DNA from: Geothrix paludis
Lineage (GTDB): Bacteria > Acidobacteriota > Holophagae > Holophagales > Holophagaceae
Direction: 5' to 3'
Assembly: GCF_022808815.1 (NCBI RefSeq)
Contig: NZ_JAKZLC010000002.1
Coordinates: forward strand, 434,001 to 498,000
Length of the DNA stretch: 64,000 nucleotides
Part shown: positions 57,723 through 64,000 of the stretch, piece by piece
How the letters are laid out: every line of letters starts with the position of its first letter
How positions within the stretch are numbered: the stretch's first letter is position 1
Made by a program: the position numbers and the translations under genes
Notes under the pieces: generated by a model
Databases searched by the model: none
What the model saw: only the letters and a program-made list of their open reading frames with translations
Told to the model about the DNA's origin: nothing

Positions 57723-59399
57723 CTATTCCCCCACGGCGCCGCTGTCGGACCACCTATTGGTGTCGGCAGCGCCTTCGGCCTGGCCGTGTCGCACCAGGAT
57801 CACCTGGGCGCAACCCTGCTTCGGGACTTCCTTGAGCGTGTGGCCCATGGCCTTCAGGGCCTCGCGGGTGGCGGCGGGGAGGTCCGCTTCCACCTGGATG
57901 CGGTCTGGCAGCCATTGGTGGTGGAAGCGCGGGGCGTCCACGGCGGCGCGGGCGTCCAGGCCGAAGTCCACCACGTTGAGCACGGTGTTCAGCACCGTGG
58001 CGGGGATGGTGCGGCCGCCGGGGCTGCCGCTCACCATGACGACGGACCCGTCCTTCACGAGGATCACGGGGCACATGCTCGACAGAGGTCGCTTGCCCGG
58101 CTGGGCCAGGTTCGGCGCCGTGCCGATGCGGCCCGTGGCGTCCGTGAGGCCGGGCACGGCGTTGAAGTCGCCCAGCTCGTTGTTCAGCAGGAAGCCCGCG
58201 CCGGGAACGACGCGCTTGAGGCCGTAGCTCTCCTCCAGGGTGTAGGTGAGGCTCACGGCATTGCCTGCACGGTCGAGGACGGACAGGTGCGTGGTGTGCG
58301 GGCGGTCCGGCTCCCAGGTGAACCGGGACGGATCCGAGACAGACGCCCGGTCGGGCCGGATGGTGGTACGCAGCTCCGTGGCGTAGTCCTTCGAGAGCAG
58401 GCGCACCATCGGGATGTCCCCGGCGAAGGCAGGATCGCCGAGGAACTGCGCCCGGTCCGCGAAGGCGCGGCGCAGGGCCTCCGCCGCCAGGTGGATCGCC
58501 GCGGGCGAACCCGGACCGGCGGCCTTCAGGTCGAAGCCCTCGAGGAGGTTCAGGGACTCGATCAGCACCTGGCCGCCGGAGCTGGGGGGCGGCGCGGCCA
58601 GAAGCTCGAAGCCGCGGTAGGTTCCGCGCAGGGGCTCGCGCCGCACGGGCCGGTAGCCACGCAGGTCCTTCGCGGTGATCGGACCGCCGTTCGACTTCAT
58701 GTCGTGGACGATCAGGGTTGCGGTCCGGCCGCGGTAGAAGTCGGTCCAGTCCTTGGCCAGCCGCTGCAGGGTTCGGGCCAGGTCCCGCTGCACCAGGCGG
58801 TCCCCGGCGCGGAGGGGTGAGCCCTTCCGGCTGAACTGGGCCAGGGTCGGCGCATGACGGGCGAAGGCGGGCAGCTGCTCCGCGAGGCTGGCGGCCTGGT
58901 TCTCCGACAGCACGAAGCCCTCCTGCGCCAGGCGGATGGAGGACCGCAGCAGCCTCGCCCATGGCAGCCGGCCCTCGCGCCGCCACGCCTCGTGCAGCCC
59001 CGCCACCGTGCCGGGCACACCCACGCTGGCCAGGCTGTCGTGATGCTTCGCCTCATCGTAGGCGCCGTCCGACTTGAGCCACATGCGGGAGTGGGCGGAG
59101 GCCGGCGCCACCTCGCGGAAATCGATGAACGAGGCCTGACCCCGGGTAGGCCTCGACAGCAAGAAGCCGCCCCCGCCCAGGTTGCCGGCGGCGGGATGAA
59201 CGACAGCCAGGGCGAAGGCCGTGGCCACGGCCGCATCCACGGCGCTGCCGCCCTCGCGGAGCACCTGGGCGCCGGCCTCGGAGGCCAGGCGTTCCTGACT
59301 CACCACCATGCCGCGGGGAGGCTGGGCGCCCAATGGCAGGGCGAGGGTCGGCCCGAGAGTCAGGGCGAGAACGAGGGCCAGAAAAGGGCGGAAGGGCAC
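57723..59399 (-). CDS. ggt: Gamma-glutamyltransferase / glutathione hydrolase
   Basis: A 558-residue Ntn-hydrolase. The signal peptide (VPFRPFLALVLALTLGPTLALPLGA) starts at a GTG (59397-59399) with GGAG 5 nt upstream, which I prefer over the ATG at 59435. The autocleavage and nucleophile Thr is in PHTTHLSVLDRAGNAV, and SPGGRTIPATV holds the later conserved glycines. It hydrolyses glutathione and other gamma-glutamyl compounds in the periplasm. The C-terminus is unusual in extending beyond RIQVEADLPAATREAL with a hydrophilic tail. Confidence 0.92.
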   Translation of the reverse strand: MPFRPFLALVLALTLGPTLALPLGAQPPRGMVVSQERLASEAGAQVLREGGSAVDAAVATAFALAVVHPAAGNLGGGGFLLSRPTRGQASFIDFREVAPASAHSRMWLKSDGAYDEAKHHDSLASVGVPGTVAGLHEAWRREGRLPWARLLRSSIRLAQEGFVLSENQAASLAEQLPAFARHAPTLAQFSRKGSPLRAGDRLVQRDLARTLQRLAKDWTDFYRGRTATLIVHDMKSNGGPITAKDLRGYRPVRREPLRGTYRGFELLAAPPPSSGGQVLIESLNLLEGFDLKAAGPGSPAAIHLAAEALRRAFADRAQFLGDPAFAGDIPMVRLLSKDYATELRTTIRPDRASVSDPSRFTWEPDRPHTTHLSVLDRAGNAVSLTYTLEESYGLKRVVPGAGFLLNNELGDFNAVPGLTDATGRIGTAPNLAQPGKRPLSSMCPVILVKDGSVVMVSGSPGGRTIPATVLNTVLNVVDFGLDARAAVDAPRFHHQWLPDRIQVEADLPAATREALKAMGHTLKEVPKQGCAQVILVRHGQAEGAADTNRWSDSGAVGE

Positions 59400-59444
59400 G
59401 GGAGCTCCGAGCAGGGGATGCCTCGAGTCTGTCATCCTTGGGGC

Positions 59445-60203
59445 ATGTCCCGAAGCGCCGTCATTCCCGGCTCGACGCCGCAGACCTCCAGCGAGGAGCT
59501 GGCCAACAGCCTCACGCACGGGCTGGGCGCGGCCCTGGCCATCGCGGGCCTCGTGCTCATGGTGGTGGAGGCCGCCCTCCACGGCACGGCCCGGGACGTG
59601 GTGGGCGCGGCCATCTTCGGCTCGACCCTCATCCTGCTCTACCTCATGAGCACCCTCTACCACGCCTTCCGCGGCCCCCGCGTGAAGCTGGTCTTCAAGG
59701 TCTTCGACCACTCGGCCATCTTCCTGCTCATCGCCGGCACCTACACGCCCTTCTGCCTCTCGGCCCTGGGACGCGTCAGTCCGGGCTGGGGCTGGACCGT
59801 CTTCGGGCTGGTGTGGGCCCTCGCCGCGGCGGGCATCACCTTCAAGGGCGTCTTCTACGGCCGCATCGCCAAGGTGGCCTTGCGCCCCGCCCCGGTGGAC
59901 CACCTGCACGCGCTGCCGGACACCTCCGTGGATCCCGCCTTCGTGAAGCGCATGGGCTGGATCTCCACGGGCATCTACCTGCTCATGGGCTGGATCATCG
60001 TCATCGCCGCGGCGCCCCTGGGCCGCTCGCTGTCCGCCCACGGCCTCTACTGGCTCTTCGGCGGCGGCATCTTCTACAGCGTGGGCGCCGCCATCTACAG
60101 CCTGAAGAAGCTGCGTTTCCACCACGCGCTCTGGCACCTCTTCGTGGTGGCGGGAAGCGCCTGCCACGTCTTCGCGGTGCTCTTCCACGTCATCCCTGGC
60201 TGA
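59445..60203 (+). CDS. Hemolysin III / PAQR-family membrane protein
   Basis: A 252-residue, seven-segment membrane protein. The family's conserved residues are visible in ELANSLTHGLGA, LYHAFRG, FDHSAIFLLIAGTYTPFC and the C-terminal HHALWHLFVVAGSACHVFAV. The histidines probably bind zinc, as in PAQR hydrolases. An extra loop of about 30 residues (VALRPAPVDHLHALPDTSVD) sits between segments 5 and 6. Haemolytic activity is not implied for most members. The end overlaps the convergent methyltransferase gene by 14 bp. Confidence 0.88.
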   Translation: MSRSAVIPGSTPQTSSEELANSLTHGLGAALAIAGLVLMVVEAALHGTARDVVGAAIFGSTLILLYLMSTLYHAFRGPRVKLVFKVFDHSAIFLLIAGTYTPFCLSALGRVSPGWGWTVFGLVWALAAAGITFKGVFYGRIAKVALRPAPVDHLHALPDTSVDPAFVKRMGWISTGIYLLMGWIIVIAAAPLGRSLSAHGLYWLFGGGIFYSVGAAIYSLKKLRFHHALWHLFVVAGSACHVFAVLFHVIPG

Positions 60204-60963
60204 GCTTCTCCACCACCAGCACCAGGTCCGATGAGGCCGGGCTCCAGGGCTCGCCGGTCATGGTGCCGAGGGCCTCGCGCACCTCGAAGCCCGCGGCGGC
60301 GAGCAGGGCCTCCACCTCGGCCCGGCGCCAGGCGCGCAGCTGGACCTCCTCGGCGGACACCACCTCCACGGGCGGCTGGACGCCGGGGCACCAACGCAGG
60401 CGCACGGGCGTGAAGGTCAGTCGGCCGCCGGGCCGGGCGGTCATCAGGCGCAGGAAGACCGTCTCCGCACCGTCCGCTCCGGGCAGGACCACCGCGGGCA
60501 GGGCGCGCTCGCCGCGATCCAGGATCCGATCGTAGTTCAAGGTCTGGAGCAGGAAGAGCCCGCCCGGCAGCAGCCGCGAAGCCAGCCCCTCGAAGCAGCG
60601 GCGCAGGTCCGCCTCCTCCGTGAGGTGGGGCAACGTGTTGCCCACGCAGAGGGCCCCGCCCTGGCCCGCTTCCACCAGGCCCGCCAGATCCGTCAGGCTG
60701 CCCTGGACGTAGCGGCCCTGCGGATCGGCCTCGCGGGCCGCCTCGAGCTGGGCGGGCGAGGCGTCCACGCCGGTGGGCTCGAAGCCCAGCGAGGCCAGCA
60801 GACGGGCGTGCTCTCCGGTGCCGCAGCCCAGGTCCAGCACCCGCCGCGAAGGCGCCCCGGCCAGCACGCGCTGGAGGAGGGGCGCCTCGCGCTTCAGGCG
60901 CTGGGGCCAGTCGATGAGGCTCCGGTAGGCGATGCGGCCGTAGCGGTCGGGCTTGGGTTCCAC
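60190..60963 (-). CDS. Class I SAM-dependent methyltransferase
   Basis: A 257-residue Rossmann-fold methyltransferase. SAM motif I is VLDLGCGTGEHA (near 43-54). GVDASPAQLEAA is the acidic ribose-binding segment, and ALCVGNTLPHL is the family's loop before a C-terminal domain. The GTG at 60963 lies 4 bp after the stop of the upstream membrane protein gene, with GAGGA upstream, so the two are co-transcribed. The substrate is unknown. Confidence 0.85.
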   Translation of the reverse strand: MEPKPDRYGRIAYRSLIDWPQRLKREAPLLQRVLAGAPSRRVLDLGCGTGEHARLLASLGFEPTGVDASPAQLEAAREADPQGRYVQGSLTDLAGLVEAGQGGALCVGNTLPHLTEEADLRRCFEGLASRLLPGGLFLLQTLNYDRILDRGERALPAVVLPGADGAETVFLRLMTARPGGRLTFTPVRLRWCPGVQPPVEVVSAEEVQLRAWRRAEVEALLAAAGFEVREALGTMTGEPWSPASSDLVLVVEKLSQG

Positions 60964-60967
60964 GGCG

Positions 60968-61531
60968 TCAGATCCTCGGCCAGAGCCAGCCGAAGACACC
61001 GGCGCTCAGCAGACCGTAGATGAGGCCGTCCAGCAGATCCTTGAGCACGGCGCCGCAGGGCTTGCCCATCCAGATTCCCGCCTGGACGCTGCCGCCCGCA
61101 TAGGTGAGGAAGGACACCGTGCCCACGACGCGGAACACCTGGAGGTAGTGGGTGCCGGCGCCCAGGGTGTGCCCCGCCACGTAGGCCGCCATGAAGGCCA
61201 CGGCCGCGGCGAAGAGGAACCACTGGATCATGGCCTTGCCCATCTTGGGCACGCCGTTGGGGACCAGCACCAGGAAACCCACGGGGCCTTCCTTGTACTT
61301 CTGCTGGACCTCGGGCTTGCCCATGTCCTTCATGTCGTTGCAACGGGGCATCACGTACTGGCCGGGTTCGGGGGAGCCCTTGCGGATGGCCGCGCGGACC
61401 TCATCCTCGTTGGGCAAGGCGCGGTAGTCCGAGTTGTGCCACTTGAGCACCATGTGGATGAGGCTGCTGGCGACGAAGACGACGACGGCCGACAGCACGA
61501 TGGGCAGCCAGAGATGGGAAAGCGGGACCAT
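60968..61531 (-). CDS. Conserved-looking hypothetical membrane protein, 187 residues
   Basis: Family not named. An N-terminal span (residues 8-28) is followed by a soluble region with MPRCNDMKDM and EGPVGFLVLVPNG, then three more spans to the C-terminus. AGG(AG) at 8 nt supports the ATG at 61531. It precedes the methyltransferase with a 4-bp gap. The role is unknown. Confidence 0.72.
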   Translation of the reverse strand: MVPLSHLWLPIVLSAVVVFVASSLIHMVLKWHNSDYRALPNEDEVRAAIRKGSPEPGQYVMPRCNDMKDMGKPEVQQKYKEGPVGFLVLVPNGVPKMGKAMIQWFLFAAAVAFMAAYVAGHTLGAGTHYLQVFRVVGTVSFLTYAGGSVQAGIWMGKPCGAVLKDLLDGLIYGLLSAGVFGWLWPRI

Positions 61532-61602
61532 GGGGTGGGCTCCTGTGAGGGGTTGGGGTGCCCGTAGGGTGGCCCTGGGCTCCCGGGCGCGTCAAGTCCG
61601 CC

Positions 61603-62127
61603 TCAAGCCTTCGGCCGCCGCGGCTTCCGGGGCCCGGGCGCGGAGCGGTGTCCCGTGTCCGCGTCCACGGCGTCGATCCACCCGGCCCGGGCCTCCGGAA
61701 AGGCGTCCGCGTAGGGCACGTAGGGCTTCAGGTCCAGCACCGGCGTGCCGTCCAGCAGGTCCACGCCCCGCAGGCGCAGGGTGCGGCCCTCCACGGCCAC
61801 CAGCTCCACGCAGGAGAGGCCGATGGGGTTGGGCCGGTGGGGCGAGCGCGTGGCCAGCACGCCGCGCTTGGCCCGGGGCCCCCGCGGCGGTTGCACCAGG
61901 GGCGCCCAGCCTTCGCTCAGGTGGAAGGCGAAGAGGAGCCACACGCGCTCGAAGCCCTCCAGGTCGCGCAGCACCGTCTCCGGCAGCGAGGGGTCCAGCT
62001 CCAGCGTGGCCTCGGCCGGCGCGCCCGTCTCCGTGCCCTCGACCACCGTGGGCTGGTGGGGCGCATCGATGCGCGTCACGTAGGGCGAGCGCAGGATTCC
62101 GATGGGGTGGAAGGTGAAAGAGGCCAT
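61603..62127 (-). CDS. trmO: tRNA (N6-threonylcarbamoyladenosine37-N6)-methyltransferase TrmO
   Basis: A 174-residue protein of the TsaA/TrmO/UPF0066 family. The start FTFHPIGILRSPY and the signature ATRSPHRPNPIGLSCVELV are characteristic. The enzyme methylates t6A37 in certain tRNAs using SAM. This copy is shorter than E. coli TrmO and lacks its C-terminal extension. The Rossmann-free beta barrel core seems complete. It is divergent from the alpha/beta-hydrolase gene across 37 bp. Confidence 0.92.
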   Translation of the reverse strand: MASFTFHPIGILRSPYVTRIDAPHQPTVVEGTETGAPAEATLELDPSLPETVLRDLEGFERVWLLFAFHLSEGWAPLVQPPRGPRAKRGVLATRSPHRPNPIGLSCVELVAVEGRTLRLRGVDLLDGTPVLDLKPYVPYADAFPEARAGWIDAVDADTGHRSAPGPRKPRRPKA

Positions 62128-62164
62128 GTCCGAAGGGTAGCGTCCCGGCGGCTATCCTGGGGCC

Positions 62165-62980
62165 ATGGACGCCCTGAACCCCGCGCGCCGACCTGAGCCC
62201 ATGACTGCGCCGCTGATGCACCTCACCGTCGCCGGCCTGCGCCTCGAATGCTGCGACTTCCCCGCCACCGCCGAAGGGCGGCCCACCCTCGTGCTGCTGC
62301 ACGAAGGCCTCGGCTGCGCAGCCCTGTGGCGGGACTTCCCCCGGAAGCTGGCGGAGGCCACGGGATGCCGGGTGGTGGCGGGATCCCGCGCGGGCTACGG
62401 TGGTTCCGACCCCTACCCCGAGCCGCGCACGCCCCGCTACCTGCACCGCGAGGCGGAGGAGGCCCTGCCCGCCTTCCTCGCGACCCTGGGCATCGAGCAC
62501 CCGGTGCTCATCGGCCACAGCGACGGCGGCAGCATCGCGCTGCTCTTCGCCGGGGCCTTCCCGGACGCGCCTCTGGGCGTGGCCGTCCTGGCCCCCCACG
62601 AATTCGTCGAGGAGGAGACTCTGGCGGGCCTGCGGACGGCCCGGAAGGCCTGGACCGCCACGCACTGGCCCCGGAAGCTGGCCCGCCACCACGCGGACGC
62701 GGCCCGGGTGTTCCACGAGTGGAACGACACCTGGCTGTCGCCGGCCTTCCGCGACTGGAACATCGAGGCCTGCCTGCGCGACATCCGCTGTCCGGTCCTG
62801 GCCATCCAGGGCGAAGACGACGCCTACGCCACCCTGCGGCAGATCGATGTCATCGCCGAGCAGGTGCCGGAGACACGGCTGCTCAAGCTGCCCCGGTGCG
62901 GGCATGCCCCCCACCAGGATCAGGAGGCGCAGGTGCTCGCGGCGCTGGCGGACTTCGTCGGCGGGCTGCCCCGGCGCTGA
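62165..62980 (+). CDS. Alpha/beta-hydrolase
   Basis: A 271-residue hydrolase. The nucleophile elbow is LIGHSDGGSIA, the acid is in QGEDDAYA and the His in CGHAPHQDQE. The oxyanion segment HEGLGCAALWRDF follows the first strand. The sequence is similar in type to proline iminopeptidase or meta-cleavage-product hydrolases. The start could be 62165 or the ATG at 62201. The substrate is unknown. Confidence 0.85.
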   Translation: MDALNPARRPEPMTAPLMHLTVAGLRLECCDFPATAEGRPTLVLLHEGLGCAALWRDFPRKLAEATGCRVVAGSRAGYGGSDPYPEPRTPRYLHREAEEALPAFLATLGIEHPVLIGHSDGGSIALLFAGAFPDAPLGVAVLAPHEFVEEETLAGLRTARKAWTATHWPRKLARHHADAARVFHEWNDTWLSPAFRDWNIEACLRDIRCPVLAIQGEDDAYATLRQIDVIAEQVPETRLLKLPRCGHAPHQDQEAQVLAALADFVGGLPRR

Positions 62981-62987
62981 GGGCGGC

Positions 62988-63998
62988 TTACAAGCGGGAC
63001 GTGGCGCCGCCACTGGCGGCCAGCGCCTTCAGGATCTCCACCACCTCGGCGGCGGACTGGGGCCGGTCCTCCGGGCGCTTCGCCATGAGCCGGGCCACCA
63101 GGAGGCCCAGGTCCGGGGGGAGGTCCGGCACGGCCTCGGCCAGGGAGGGCGGCGGCGCGTCCAGGTGCAGGGCCAGCAGATCCTCGATGCGGGGGGTGTC
63201 GAAGGGCGCGCTGCCGGCGCACAGCTCGAAGAGCATGACCCCCAGCGCGTACAGGTCGGTCCGGGCATCCACCGCCCCGCCCCGGATCTGCTCGGGGGAC
63301 ATGTACCGCGGCGATCCGAGGAGGTTCCCGGAGTCCCCGGGGGCCGGGGTGGTGGCCGGCGCGGCGAGGCCGAAGTCCATGATCTTGGCGTCGCCCCGGG
63401 TGTCGAACAGCACGTTCGCCGGCTTGATGTCCCGGTGGATCACGCCCACGAGGTGGGCCGCCTCCAGGCCCTCGGCGACCTGGCGGGTGATCCGAAGGGC
63501 CAGCGGCAGGGGCAGCCGCCCTCGCCCTTCCAGCAGCTCCCGCAAGGTGGTGCCACGCAGGTATTCCATCGTCACGAAGGGGATGCCCTCGCTCTCGCCG
63601 AAGTCGTGGATGCGGAGCACGTAGCGGTGGGTGATCCGCCGGGCCAGGCGGATCTCCTGCTTGAGCCGGTCGAGGAAAGCCGGGACCGAGGCCAGGGCCG
63701 GTCGGACCACCTTCAGGGCCACCTCCTCGTCGAGCTGCAGGTCGCGCACCTGGAGGACCACGCCCATCCCGCCCCGGCCCAGCAGCCGTTCCACCCTGTA
63801 GCGGCCGGCGAAGGTCCCCCCGATCCGGAGCGGGCCGGGCAGCGGCTCGTCCGCCGGCATGGCCGCGGGCGGCGCCAGGCGCAGGGTGGCCTCGTCGTCG
63901 CGGACCGGCGGGGAAGAGGCGGACGGCCGCCGGGTCGCGGCCAGCAGGGCCAGGAGCTCATCCTTGGCCTTCAGCTCCGCCACCATCGACTTGAAGGT
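62988..63998 (-). CDS. Ser/Thr protein kinase, 5' partial at window edge
   Basis: A Hanks-type kinase. The glycine loop is GRGGMGVV, the lysine is in VALKVV, HRDIKPANVL and DFGLA are intact, and MSPEQ follows. The kinase domain fills most of the visible protein and ends 20 residues before the stop. There is no C-terminal membrane span in the visible part. The ATG at 63986 lacks a ribosome site and the frame stays open to the edge with a helical run (FKSMVAELKAKDELLALLAA), so a sensory or coiled N-terminus probably lies outside. Confidence 0.85.
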   Translation of the reverse strand, partial: TFKSMVAELKAKDELLALLAATRRPSASSPPVRDDEATLRLAPPAAMPADEPLPGPLRIGGTFAGRYRVERLLGRGGMGVVLQVRDLQLDEEVALKVVRPALASVPAFLDRLKQEIRLARRITHRYVLRIHDFGESEGIPFVTMEYLRGTTLRELLEGRGRLPLPLALRITRQVAEGLEAAHLVGVIHRDIKPANVLFDTRGDAKIMDFGLAAPATTPAPGDSGNLLGSPRYMSPEQIRGGAVDARTDLYALGVMLFELCAGSAPFDTPRIEDLLALHLDAPPPSLAEAVPDLPPDLGLLVARLMAKRPEDRPQSAAEVVEILKALAASGGATSRL

Positions 63999-64000
63999 CC

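Noticed and set aside
59400-60188. N-terminal extension of gamma-glutamyltransferase
   Set aside because: It is antisense to the hemolysin III gene, and the signal peptide and ribosome site place the start at 59399.

Overview
The window is a dense, roughly 68-70% G+C bacterial chromosome segment with about 46 protein genes, almost no spare DNA, frequent 4-bp ATGA/GTGA overlaps and many GTG or TTG starts preceded by clear Shine-Dalgarno sites. It contains no rRNA or tRNA genes, transposase, integrase or CRISPR array. The gene set suggests an Acidobacteriota-type Gram-negative bacterium, perhaps of the Holophaga/Geothrix group: Hanks-type Ser/Thr kinases, YIP1 membrane proteins, futalosine-pathway MqnD, DUF3857/transglutaminase proteins, a SUF system with SufU, and six-domain ribosomal protein S1. 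That placement is inference, because no taxonomic marker was compared.

Layout. 1-10 kb: a double-SIS sugar isomerase cut by the window edge, the iron-centre repair protein RIC, PlsC, a kinase-TPR protein divergent from a sigma54 activator, YIP1, a crotonase-fold protein and MiaA. 10-20 kb: small exported proteins, an NRDE/TANGO2 protein, PurF, a HAD hydrolase, a TlpA-like thioredoxin, a rhodanese, an MFS transporter and an FtsX/MacB-type permease. 19-30 kb: an acyl-CoA synthetase, an isochorismatase-like hydrolase, ornithine aminotransferase, then YIP1 and two tandem MacA-like adaptor plus MacB-like permease pairs, ending in a YiiX-type peptidase. 30-43 kb: an AtuA-family protein, an FG-GAP propeller lipoprotein, divergent Hsp20 and HtrA genes, MqnD, two coupled DUF3857/transglutaminase proteins and TPR proteins. 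42.7-49 kb: the Fe-S assembly operon sufB-sufC-sufD-sufS-sufU-nfu. 49-64 kb: rpsA, sbcD-sbcC, an S9 peptidase, gamma-glutamyltransferase, a hemolysin III protein, a methyltransferase, TrmO, an alpha/beta hydrolase and a second kinase cut by the window edge.

Two signals cross gene boundaries. First, the ric promoter and the suf promoter, 41 kb apart, carry nearly the same 20-bp operator. It resembles the IscR type-1 site, so Fe-S assembly and Fe-S repair are probably under one Rrf2-family regulator encoded elsewhere. Second, at least six intergenic spaces hold long imperfect hairpins whose arms are built from purine-rich units of about 9 nt (approximate form CRCRRARRV). The units differ in sequence between elements but the architecture is the same. 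Three different subfamilies occupy all three non-overlapping junctions inside the suf operon, and one element supplies the last codons and stop of the rhodanese gene. A related period-7 element lies upstream of miaA.

There are also two small tandem-duplication scars: the 3' end of nfu, and the 3' end of a MacB-type permease.
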